Shown one piece after another: positions 1-5,297 of a stretch of 8,439 nt of DNA. Each line of letters begins with the position of its first letter. Position 1 is the first letter of the stretch. The notes beneath the pieces were generated by a model that worked only from the letters and a program-made list of their open reading frames with translations, was not told where the DNA came from and did not search any database. The stretch comes from Candidatus Bipolaricaulota bacterium. GTDB taxonomy: Bacteria; Bipolaricaulota; Bipolaricaulia; RBG-16-55-9. Both the position numbers and the translations under genes were made by a program. The stretch is taken from contig WFPR01000061.1 of assembly GCA_015487455.1 (NCBI GenBank), forward strand, positions 1-8,439. The letters run 5' to 3'.

Positions 1-190
1 CCAGCACCCGCACCCGCCCCACCGTCGGGACGAGCAGCCCGGCCAACAGCTTGAGGAGCGTCGTCTTGCCCGCGCCGTTCGGCCCCAACAATCCCGTGAC
101 CCCCGGCCCCAGCGCGAACGACACGTCGCTCAACGCGACGACCTCGCCGTAGCGCTTCGTCACCCGCTCGACCTCGATCGTGGGCTGCAT
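1..190 (-). CDS. ABC transporter ATP-binding protein, 5' part (cut by window edge)
   Basis: This is the first 63 codons of a second ABC-type ATPase; the rest lies beyond base 1. The start is the ATG at 190-188, giving MQPTIEVERVTKRYG, the usual N-terminal strand and A-loop (Tyr14) of an ABC nucleotide-binding domain. Walker A (GPNGAGKTT) spans residues 36-44, followed by the LLKLLAGLL helix and a PTVGRVRVL strand. Signature, Walker B and H-loop are not in the window. It lies 41 nt downstream of the permease gene and is probably co-transcribed with it. No good SD precedes the ATG; the best is a weak AAGG about 14 nt away. It would supply ATP-hydrolysis energy for an ABC-2-type exporter, pairing either with the upstream permease or with one encoded beyond the window. 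The ATPase assignment is secure; the substrate is unknown. Confidence 0.9.
   Translation of the reverse strand, partial: MQPTIEVERVTKRYGEVVALSDVSFALGPGVTGLLGPNGAGKTTLLKLLAGLLVPTVGRVRVL
47..80. repeat. 34-bp exact direct repeat, copy 1 (Walker A of second ABC ATPase)
   Basis: These 34 bases are identical, base for base, to 2006-2039 in the upstream ABC ATPase gene. They encode NGAGKTTLLKL, the Walker A loop and following helix. The identity covers synonymous positions, so it exceeds what protein conservation needs, although strong GC codon bias limits the alternatives. The flanking sequence diverges. Confidence 0.85.
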
Positions 191-231
191 GTTTGCGTGT
201 CAGCCTTGGGCTTTGGGCTTCGCATTACAGC

Positions 232-1179
232 TTACAGCGCCCTCCGCCGGAAGCTCAGCCAGGCGACGGCCCACCCGAGCGCCGCGCCGCCGACCGTCCC
301 CAGGGCGTACACCCAGGGCGCGTACGGCTCGATCACCACCCGCCTCAGCTCCCGTGTCACGGGCTCCCCGTCCCGCACGGTGATCTCCACCTCGCGAAAC
401 AGCTGCAGCGGCTCGAGCGTCCCGAAGAGCGCGTCCTTGAGGCGCGGGGCGTACTCGCTGACGCTGAGGAGCAGCGCCCAGCGCTCCCACGTCGCGAACA
501 GCACCAGGCTGCCCATGAGGCTCGAGAGGAGGAACACCCCGACGATGGCCCCGGCGGCGTACCCCCGATGGCCCGTGAGCGACGCGATCCCGAGCGCCAC
601 GCTCCCGTAGAAGAGCCCCAGCGCCGGGCCCGCCCCGAGCAGCGCCCCGAGATCCCGACGATGCTGCGTGACGTACGCCCAGGCGTCCTCGGCCAGGAGC
701 GCCTTGCCCAGGAACAACAGCAGGGCAGGCCCCAACAGGAAGGCCGTCAGCGTCCCGACGGCGGCCAGGCCCTTGGCCAGCACGTAGTCGTGGGGGTAGA
801 TGGGGCGGGCCAAGTACAGGGGATACGCGCGGTAACGGCGGTCGTTGCAGATCAAGTCGGGGACGATCAGGGCGCTCAGCAGCCAGCTGATGAGCGCCGC
901 GCCCTCGTAGAAGGCGCTGTAGGGGTTGAGCAAAGTCGCGGGGGCGCCCGGCCCGGGCCCGACCCGCTCGACCAGCTCGCTCGTCAGCAAATAAAAGAAG
1001 AAGAGCCCCAGCTCGCCCAGCAGCAGCAGGCCCACCATGAGCTTGTAGGGCCAGCGCTTCTTGACGCCCAGCGCCCGCTTCACGTCGTCCCAGGCGAGCG
1101 CGAGGAGCGCGTAGGCCCGCCCACGGTACGGCCCCTCGTAGGGGCGGTAGTCCAGCTCGTAGACGACGCCCTCCGCCAT
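232..1179 (-). CDS. ABC-2-type transporter permease, six predicted TM segments
   Basis: This 315-residue membrane protein is predicted to form the channel subunit of an ABC-2-type exporter. Hydrophobic segments lie at about residues 46-66, 92-111, 136-160, 178-202, 207-229 and 288-309, a six-TM layout. Between TM2 and TM3, the stretch around residues 113-137 (YPLYLARPIYPHDYVLAKG) matches the conserved 'YLSRP...DYLLGK' cytoplasmic element found in many ABC-2 permeases. A soluble segment (about 231-287) precedes the last TM, and the protein ends in basic FRRRAL. The start at 1179 (MAEGVVYELDYRPYEG) is chosen because codons further upstream would overlap the ATPase gene and read as low-complexity arginine/serine. 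The gene begins 22 nt after the upstream ATPase stop and ends 41 nt before the second ATPase. The SD is weak or absent. The substrate cannot be told. Confidence 0.85.
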   Translation of the reverse strand: MAEGVVYELDYRPYEGPYRGRAYALLALAWDDVKRALGVKKRWPYKLMVGLLLLGELGLFFFYLLTSELVERVGPGPGAPATLLNPYSAFYEGAALISWLLSALIVPDLICNDRRYRAYPLYLARPIYPHDYVLAKGLAAVGTLTAFLLGPALLLFLGKALLAEDAWAYVTQHRRDLGALLGAGPALGLFYGSVALGIASLTGHRGYAAGAIVGVFLLSSLMGSLVLFATWERWALLLSVSEYAPRLKDALFGTLEPLQLFREVEITVRDGEPVTRELRRVVIEPYAPWVYALGTVGGAALGWAVAWLSFRRRAL

Positions 1180-1195
1180 CGTGCTCGTGGCGTCT

Positions 1196-1224
1196 ATTGT
1201 ATCAGCGCGGGCGCGGGGGGTGAA
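1196..1224 (-). promoter_or_regulatory. Possible sigma70-type promoter before the permease gene
   Basis: On the minus strand TTCACC (1224-1219) and TACAAT (1201-1196) are separated by exactly 17 nt. They match the -35 and -10 consensus at 4/6 and 5/6 positions. The -10 overlaps the A/T-rich end of the ATPase gene next to its TGA, and the permease ATG begins 16 nt after it, so a transcript would have a leader of roughly 10 nt. No good SD is present, which would fit near-leaderless expression. This is pattern evidence only. Confidence 0.3.
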
Positions 1225-2149
1225 GCTCGAGGAAGAGGTCCTCCAGGGTGCGGGTTTGGCGCTCCAGGCGGCGCAGCTGGACCCCCGCCTCGGCCGCCGC
1301 CCGCAGCACCGCCTCGCAGAGAGCGTCGTCGTCCTCGCCCTCACGCCGGACGAGCAGCTCGCCACCCGCCCGCGGCTCGACGCGCAGCCCGGCGCGCTCC
1401 AGCGCCCGCACGAACGCCTCCTGGGCGCGGTCCGGGCCGCCGACGCGCACCCGGACGCCCCGGGGCACGTCCCGGAGCAGCTCCTTCAGCGCCCCCTGGG
1501 CGACGACCCGCCCCGCCCGCAGGATGACGACGAACTCGCAGACCCGCTCGACGTCGGGCAGCAGGTGCGTCGAGAGCACGAGGCTGAGGCCCAGCTTGCG
1601 GTGGATATCTGCAATAAGCCGGAGCATCTCCTCGCGGCCGAGGGGGTCGAGCCCCGAGGTGGGCTCGTCGAGCAGGACGAGCTTCGGGTCGTGGACGAGC
1701 GCCTGGGCCAGCTTGACCCGCTGCTTCATCCCCGTGCTGTAGCCGCCGATCGGGCGGTAGCGCTCCTCGCCCAGGCCCACCAGATGGAGCACGTCGTGGG
1801 CCCGCTGGACGGCCGCCTCGTGCGGCAGCCCGGAGAGCTTGGCCAGGCGCACCAACAGGTCAAGGGCGCTCAGATCCGCGGGCAGGCAGTCGTCCTCGGG
1901 CATGTAGCCCACCCGGCGGCGCAGCGCCCGCGCCTCCTTGGGACGCTGAACGTCGAAGCCCAATACCCGCACTTGCCCCGACGTCGGGCGCAGCAGCCCG
2001 AGCAGCAGCTTGAGGAGCGTCGTCTTGCCCGCGCCGTTCTCGCCCAGCAGCCCGACGCTCCCCTCGGGGAGCGCGAGCGTGACGGCCTCGAGCGCGGGGA
2101 CGCCGTCGTAGCGCTTCGCAAGCCCGCTCGCCTCGACGATGAAGCCCAT
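1202..2149 (-). CDS. ABC-2-type transporter ATP-binding protein
   Basis: This 315-residue protein has a complete ABC nucleotide-binding domain. It shows an A-loop Tyr14, Walker A GENGAGKTT (36-44), a Q-loop region where GYMPE (81-85) has Glu in place of Gln, a degenerate signature YSTGM (137-141), Walker B LVLLDE (157-162), a D-loop SGLD (165-168) and the switch His195. The YSTGM signature and PTSGLDP context are typical of ATPases that partner ABC-2 exporters. After about residue 230 there is an 85-residue C-terminal extension ending in the LEDLFLEL motif often seen in this group. It is the first gene after the ribosomal cluster, 78 nt beyond rplQ, and is followed by its probable permease. 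The start at 2149 gives MGFIVEASGLAKRY and lacks a convincing SD. The substrate is unknown: drug, lipid or other export are all possible. Confidence 0.92.
   Translation of the reverse strand: MGFIVEASGLAKRYDGVPALEAVTLALPEGSVGLLGENGAGKTTLLKLLLGLLRPTSGQVRVLGFDVQRPKEARALRRRVGYMPEDDCLPADLSALDLLVRLAKLSGLPHEAAVQRAHDVLHLVGLGEERYRPIGGYSTGMKQRVKLAQALVHDPKLVLLDEPTSGLDPLGREEMLRLIADIHRKLGLSLVLSTHLLPDVERVCEFVVILRAGRVVAQGALKELLRDVPRGVRVRVGGPDRAQEAFVRALERAGLRVEPRAGGELLVRREGEDDDALCEAVLRAAAEAGVQLRRLERQTRTLEDLFLELHPPRPR
2006..2039. repeat. 34-bp exact direct repeat, copy 2 (Walker A of first ABC ATPase)
   Basis: This is the partner of the repeat at 47-80. It lies in the first ATPase gene over the same Walker A codons. 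Together the copies point to paralogous ATPases arising by duplication, or to conversion between them. Confidence 0.85.
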
Positions 2150-2227
2150 CAGGCACGACGATTCTAAAAGCGCGCCCCCTCAACGACAAGGGAGGTGGAA
2201 GAGAGTGGGAAGAGCGGGGCTCCGGCG
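2150..2227 (-). other. 78-nt spacer between rplQ and the ABC cassette
   Basis: This is the longest gap between genes in the window and the likely boundary between the ribosomal operon and the transporter. It contains a possible promoter (2161-2189). It also holds a weak hairpin on the minus strand (arms 2189-2194 and 2175-2180, 8-nt loop, one G-U pair), followed after five bases by only four T residues. That is too poor to call a terminator, so read-through from rplQ into the ABC genes is possible. No additional ORF is supported here. Confidence 0.5.
2161..2189 (-). promoter_or_regulatory. Possible sigma70-type promoter for the ABC cassette
   Basis: On the minus strand TTGTCG (2189-2184) and TAGAAT (2166-2161) are separated by exactly 17 nt and match the -35/-10 consensus at 4/6 and 5/6 positions. 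The ATPase ATG begins 11 nt after the -10, predicting a leader of only about 5 nt. The lack of an SD there agrees with leaderless or near-leaderless translation. The -35 falls in the loop of the weak spacer hairpin. There is no direct evidence of transcription. Confidence 0.35.
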
Positions 2228-2638
2228 TCAACGGCCGCCCTCGTCGGAGCCGGAGCCAGAGCTGGAGCTTGCGCTCGGCGACGGCGCCTCGACCCACATG
2301 AGGCGGGCCATCTCGGCGCCGTCGCCCTTGCGCGGCGGGAGCTTGACGATGCGGGTGTAGCCGCCGGGGCGCTCCCGGAACCGCGGCGCGATCTCGTCAA
2401 AGAGCTTCTTGACGGCCTGTTTGTCCTGGAGCACCTTGAAGACCATCCGCCGGGCGTGGGTGCTGTCCTCCTTGGCCCAGGTGACGAGCCGCTCGGCCAG
2501 CTTCTGGCTCTCCTTGGCCCGCGCCACCGTGGTGTCGACCTTGCCGTGGGCGATCAGCGCCTTGACCTGCCCGGCCAGCATCAGCCGCCGGTGCGCGGGC
2601 TGGCGCCCCAGCTTCCGCCCCTTCTTGAGGTGTTTCAT
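2228..2638 (-). CDS. rplQ: 50S ribosomal protein L17
   Basis: L17 is a bacterium-specific large-subunit protein located near the polypeptide exit region. The 136-residue product opens with MKHLKKGRKLGRQPAHRRLML and carries the family core through about residue 117 (KVDTTVARAKE, RVVTWAKE-like stretch, YTRIVKLPPRKGDGAEMA, ending WVE). Residues 118-136 form a Ser/Gly/Pro/acidic tail (PSASSSSGSGSDEGG) not needed by the core fold and probably disordered. The ATG is 7 nt after the rpoA stop, with a GGAGG lying inside the end of rpoA, so translation is probably coupled. The rpoA-rplQ order is the classic bacterial arrangement and marks the end of the ribosomal operon. Confidence 0.97.
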   Translation of the reverse strand: MKHLKKGRKLGRQPAHRRLMLAGQVKALIAHGKVDTTVARAKESQKLAERLVTWAKEDSTHARRMVFKVLQDKQAVKKLFDEIAPRFRERPGGYTRIVKLPPRKGDGAEMARLMWVEAPSPSASSSSGSGSDEGGR

Positions 2639-2645
2639 CGTCGCC

Positions 2646-3656
2646 TCAGCCCTCCGTCTCCGCCTTCGCCTCGGCCTCGGCCTTGGCCTTCGCCTTCACC
2701 TTGTCCTTGGCGCTTTTAAGCTCGTAGCCCAGCTCCTTGAGCCGCTCCTCGACCTTCACGAGCGACTTCTCGCCGAACTTGTGGATGTCGAGCAGCTCCT
2801 CGCGGGTGCGCTCCAGCAAATCGCCCAGCGTGACGATGCCCCGCTCCTTCATGAGGTTGCACGCCCGCTTGTCGAAGCCCAGCTCCTCCAGCGGGGTGCC
2901 CATGAGCTTCTGCTCCTCGCTCTCCTCCTCGGCTTCGGCCAGCGGGTGCTTGGCGAACTCCGAGAAGAGCTTGAAGTGGTCGATGAGGATCTGCGCGGCG
3001 TGGTGGAGGGCCTCCTCCGGGCGCACGCCGCCGTTCGTCTCGATCTCCAAAATGAGGCGGTCGAAGTCGGTGCGCTCGCCGACGCGCGTCTCCTCGACGA
3101 GGAAGTTCACCCGCTTGACGGGGGAGAAGTCCGAGTCGACGGCGATGACCCCCAGCGGCATGTCTTCCTTCTTGTTGCGCTCCGCCGGGCGGTACCCGAA
3201 GCCGACCTCGACCTCCATCTCGACCTCGAGCTGGCCGCCCTCGTCGAGCGTGGCGAGGTGCAAGTCAGGGTTCAAAATTTCGACGCCGTCGGGGACCTCG
3301 ATGTCGCCCGCGGTGACCGCCTTCGGCCCCTCGGCGATGAGCGTCAGGCGCTTGACCTCGTCCGCGCCCCGCGTCACCCGCAGCGCCAGCTCCTTCAAGT
3401 TCAGGATGATCTCGAGCAGCGTCTCCTTGACGCCGGGGATGACGTCGAACTCGTGGTACTTCCCCGCGAAGCGGACGCGGGTGACGGCCGCGCCCGGGAT
3501 CGACGAGAGCAGCACCCGGCGCAGCGCGTTCCCCAGCGTCGTGCCGTAGCCGCGCTCGAGCGGCTCGACCACGAACCGACCGTACGTCTCCGTCAGCTCC
3601 TCCGTCTTGATCTCCGGGGCAATCGGCTGGGCCTGGGTGGCCTCCGCCACGCGCAT
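2646..3656 (-). CDS. rpoA: DNA-directed RNA polymerase subunit alpha
   Basis: The alpha subunit dimerises to nucleate RNA polymerase assembly, and its CTD contacts UP elements and activators. The 336-residue product has the N-terminal dimerisation/assembly domain (about 15-235), with GYGTTLGNALRRVLLSS at 36-52 and VNFLVEETRVGERTDFDRL at 183-201. An acidic linker (about 238-250, AEAEEESEEQK) leads to the CTD (about 252-315). In the CTD, KRACN places Arg264 and Asn267 where E. coli has the DNA-binding R265 and N268. A Lys/Ala/Glu tail (KAKAKAEAEAKAETEG) extends past the CTD. The ATG at 3656 has a strong SD (GGGAGGAGAGGG). It lies 56 nt after rpsD, a spacer with short tandem repeats, and 7 nt before rplQ. 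Confidence 0.98.
   Translation of the reverse strand: MRVAEATQAQPIAPEIKTEELTETYGRFVVEPLERGYGTTLGNALRRVLLSSIPGAAVTRVRFAGKYHEFDVIPGVKETLLEIILNLKELALRVTRGADEVKRLTLIAEGPKAVTAGDIEVPDGVEILNPDLHLATLDEGGQLEVEMEVEVGFGYRPAERNKKEDMPLGVIAVDSDFSPVKRVNFLVEETRVGERTDFDRLILEIETNGGVRPEEALHHAAQILIDHFKLFSEFAKHPLAEAEEESEEQKLMGTPLEELGFDKRACNLMKERGIVTLGDLLERTREELLDIHKFGEKSLVKVEERLKELGYELKSAKDKVKAKAKAEAEAKAETEG
2659..2712. repeat. Imperfect hexamer repeat in the 3' end of rpoA
   Basis: Nine consecutive hexamers (TTCGCC, TCGGCC, TTGGCC and close variants on the plus strand) run in phase with the reading frame. They encode the alternating Lys-Ala/Glu-Ala tail of RpoA. Such runs can vary in length by slippage; here the frame stays open. 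Confidence 0.7.
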
Positions 3657-3712
3657 AGAACCCTCTCCTCCCGTTTCTTTCGCTCGTTTCGCTCGTTTCG
3701 CTCGCGGCTCGT
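3657..3712 (-). promoter_or_regulatory. rpsD-rpoA spacer with tandem GAGCGAAAC repeats and the rpoA SD
   Basis: On the minus strand this 56-nt spacer contains GAGCGAAAC twice in tandem, followed by GAGCGAAAG, partly preceded by GCGAGC (about 3681-3707 on the plus strand). It then has a strong purine-rich SD, GGGAGGAGAGGG, with AGGAG 8 nt before the rpoA ATG. GAGCGAAAGAA (3685-3675) is repeated exactly before rpsK (4731-4721). No -35/-10 pair is apparent. Whether the repeats are a regulatory element or just purine-rich leader is unknown. Confidence 0.45.
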
Positions 3713-4333
3713 CTATCTCGAGTAGAACTCCACGATGAGGTTCATCTGGATGTCGTGCTCGATCTCATCGACCTTGGGGCGATCGAGCACCCGGAGCTGG
3801 CCGTCGGTGCGCTCCAGCCAGCTCGGGATCGAGTGCAGCGGCTTCTCGTTGAGGAGCGCCTGGATGCCCTTCTTCTCCAGCGAGCTGGGCTTGAACGTGA
3901 TCACGTCGCCGGGTCGCACCAGGAACGACGGGACGTCGACCCGGCGGCCGTTGACGTAGACGTGGCCGTGGCTGACGAGCTGGCGCGCCTGCGCCCGCGA
4001 CTGGGCCAGCCCCCCCCGATAGAGCACGTTGTCCAGCCGCCGCTCCAGCAGCTCCAGCAGGAAGTCTCCCGTCACGCCCTTGGCCTTCTGGGCCAGCTCG
4101 ACGTAGCGGCGGAACTGGCGCTCCAGCACGCCGTAGATGCGCTTCAGCTTCTGCTTCTCCCGCAGGCGCAGGCCGTACGGCGTCAGGCGCCCCCAGCCGC
4201 CGCGGTGCATCCCCGGCGGGTAGTTCCGCCGCGTCAGGGGGCACTTGTCGCTGTAGCACTTCGCGCCCTTGAGGAAGAGCTTCTGCCCCTCCCGGCGGCA
4301 GAGTCGACACTTCGGTCCCGTGTATCGAGCCAT
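3713..4333 (-). CDS. rpsD: 30S ribosomal protein S4
   Basis: S4 is a primary 16S rRNA-binding protein that nucleates 30S assembly and in several bacteria represses its own operon. The 206-residue product has a four-Cys zinc site, Cys9, Cys12, Cys26 and Cys31, at the same spacing as Thermus S4. Next is the conserved LREKQKLKRIYGVLERQFRR region (57-76). The S4 RNA-binding domain follows at about 97-160 (RRLDNVLYR, SRAQARQLVSHGHVYVNGRR). The protein ends in the canonical VEFYSR. Length is normal. The ATG has an SD, GGGAGG, 5 nt upstream, and lies 24 nt after the rpsK stop. E. coli S4 lacks this zinc site, so the protein is of the C+ type. Confidence 0.98.
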   Translation of the reverse strand: MARYTGPKCRLCRREGQKLFLKGAKCYSDKCPLTRRNYPPGMHRGGWGRLTPYGLRLREKQKLKRIYGVLERQFRRYVELAQKAKGVTGDFLLELLERRLDNVLYRGGLAQSRAQARQLVSHGHVYVNGRRVDVPSFLVRPGDVITFKPSSLEKKGIQALLNEKPLHSIPSWLERTDGQLRVLDRPKVDEIEHDIQMNLIVEFYSR

Positions 4334-4357
4334 CCCTGCCTCCCGTCACGCGTCGTG

Positions 4358-4702
4358 TCACGTCTTCTGGGTCGAGTGGGGGACCGGGGTGACGTTCTTG
4401 ACGTCCTCGACGCGGAACTCCGAGCCCTTGAGGGTGTTCACCACGGAGTTCCGCCCCGAGCCGGTCCCGTCGATGGTGACGATCACGGACTTGATCCCGA
4501 ACTCCCGCATCTTGTCCATGATCGCCTCGGTCGCCCGCTGGGCCGCGTACGGCGTGCCCTTGCGCGACCCTTTGAACCCCACCGTGCCGCCGCTGGCCCA
4601 GGCCAACACGTTCCCGTCCAAATCCGTGAGCGTCAGGATCGTGTTGTTGTAGGTCGCGTGCACGTGGACCCGCGCCCGGTCGAGCTGTCGCTTCCTGGCC
4701 AT
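4358..4702 (-). CDS. rpsK: 30S ribosomal protein S11, C-terminally short
   Basis: S11 sits on the 30S platform near the E site and anti-Shine-Dalgarno region. The 114-residue product matches the family through VHVHATYNNTILTLTD (12-27), GNVLAWASGG (30-39), VGFKGSRKGTPYAAQ (41-55) and VTPVPH (104-109), so identity is firm. It is unusual at three places. The N-terminal extension is short. The usual GPGPGR loop reads GTGSGR (79-84). Most strikingly, the protein stops five residues after PVPH (STQKT) and lacks the conserved NGCRPPKRRRV-type tail, whose Asn-Gly is the isoaspartate site in E. coli. A +1 reading just after His109 would give RPRRR, hinting at a frameshift, but this is weak. The ATG at 4702 has GGGAG nearby and lies 55 nt after rpsM. 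Confidence 0.93.
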   Translation of the reverse strand: MARKRQLDRARVHVHATYNNTILTLTDLDGNVLAWASGGTVGFKGSRKGTPYAAQRATEAIMDKMREFGIKSVIVTIDGTGSGRNSVVNTLKGSEFRVEDVKNVTPVPHSTQKT

Positions 4703-4757
4703 CGCTTCAATCTCCCTCTCTTCTTTCGCTCACTCCGGCTCCCGTCTTTTCAGCGGG
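4703..4757 (-). promoter_or_regulatory. rpsM-rpsK spacer with recurrent GAGTGAGCGAAAG motif
   Basis: This 55-nt leader contains GAGTGAGCGA (4735-4726), also found before rpmJ (5270-5261). It also contains GAGCGAAAGAA (4731-4721), also found before rpoA. An SD-like GGGAG lies 9 nt before the rpsK ATG. No promoter hexamers stand out. Confidence 0.35.
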
Positions 4758-5126
4758 CTAGCGGCGCTTGCCGGCCTTGGCGGGCCGCGGCCCCTTCCAG
4801 GTGCGGGCGTTGCTGCGCGTCCGCTGGCCCCGCACCGGAAGGCCCACCATGTGGCGGATCCCCCGGTAGCACTTGATCTGCTTCAGGCGGTCGATGTCCG
4901 CCTTGACCTTGCGCCGCAGGTCCCCCTCGACGAGGTGGTTGTTCTCGATCTCCTTGCGCAGCTCCGCGATCTCCGCTTCTGTCAAATCCTGAACGCGCTT
5001 GTTCGGGTCGACCCCCGTCTTGGCCAGAATCTGCCGCGAGAGGGGCCGCCCGATCCCGTAAATGTACGTCAGGGCCACCTCGACCCGCTTCTTCGCCGGC
5101 AGATCCACCCCTGCAATTCGGGCCAT
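4758..5126 (-). CDS. rpsM: 30S ribosomal protein S13
   Basis: S13 lies in the 30S head, contacts the P-site tRNA and forms intersubunit bridges. The 122-residue product begins MARIAGVDLPAKKRVEVALT and has the IYGIG turn (22-26), the NNHLVEGDLRRKV segment (62-74) and the basic C-terminal region LPVRGQRTRSNART (96-109). Length is normal. Small departures from the common sequence are HMVGLP (92-97) where HRRGLP is usual, and Trp110 in the ARTRKGPR position. The ATG at 5126 follows rpmJ by 18 nt with an AAAGGGGG SD inside that spacer. The rpmJ-rpsM-rpsK-rpsD-rpoA-rplQ order is canonical. Confidence 0.98.
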   Translation of the reverse strand: MARIAGVDLPAKKRVEVALTYIYGIGRPLSRQILAKTGVDPNKRVQDLTEAEIAELRKEIENNHLVEGDLRRKVKADIDRLKQIKCYRGIRHMVGLPVRGQRTRSNARTWKGPRPAKAGKRR

Positions 5127-5144
5127 CGCTCGCTCGATCCCCCT

Positions 5145-5258
5145 TTAGCCCTGCCGCTGCTTGTGCTTCGGGTTCTTGCAGATCACCATCAGGCGCCCGC
5201 CCCGGCGCACGATCTGGCAGTGATCGCAGATCTTCCTCACCGAGCTTCGCACCTTCAT
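5145..5258 (-). CDS. rpmJ: 50S ribosomal protein L36 (zinc-ribbon type)
   Basis: This 37-residue ORF reads MKVRSSVRKICDHCQIVRRG followed by GRLMVICKNPKHKQRQG and a TAA. It has the zinc-binding residues Cys11, Cys14, Cys27 and His32, the C+ form of L36, the smallest large-subunit protein. It lies exactly where expected, between infA (32 nt) and rpsM (18 nt). The leader has a weak AGGG and a GAGTGAGCGACG stretch before the ATG at 5258. Confidence 0.97.
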   Translation of the reverse strand: MKVRSSVRKICDHCQIVRRGGRLMVICKNPKHKQRQG

Positions 5259-5275
5259 CGTCGCTCACTCATCCC

Positions 5276-5297
5276 TTCAGCTTGTCAGCTTCAGCTC
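5276..5297. repeat. Short direct repeat AGCTGAAG around the infA stop
   Basis: On the minus strand AGCTGAAG occurs at 5297-5290 and again at 5283-5276, separated by six bases. The infA TGA lies in the first copy, and a second in-frame TGA follows one codon later, so infA has tandem stops. Confidence 0.6.

Noticed and set aside
204..236. TTGGGC and TTACAG doublets between the permease and the second ATPase
   Set aside because: These are two very short repeats (6-7 bp) with no structure or promoter pattern; chance or slippage explains them.
193..1527. Long plus-strand open frame of 444 codons, and similar plus-strand frames opposite rpoA (2409-3725), rpsD (3755-4876) and map (5630-6403)
   Set aside because: They are antisense to convincingly identified genes, have the arginine/proline/glutamine/alanine-rich composition of high-GC shadow frames, and show no recognisable domain.
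2166..2195. Rho-independent terminator after rplQ
   Set aside because: The stem is only six pairs including a G-U, and the T tract is four bases and not adjacent to the stem.
3675..3712. Tandem repeats as a CRISPR-like array
   Set aside because: The units are 9 bp with no spacers and sit in a leader of a ribosomal operon; no cas genes are nearby.
4358..5258. S4-type autoregulatory pseudoknot in the rpmJ/rpsM leaders
   Set aside because: The leaders before rpsM (18 nt) and rpmJ (32 nt) are too short for the E. coli-like S4 target, and I see no matching pairing.
4750..5268. 172-codon minus-strand frame covering rpmJ and rpsM
   Set aside because: It is an out-of-frame reading over two certain ribosomal-protein genes, with a low-complexity Gly/Ala/Arg/Glu-rich product.
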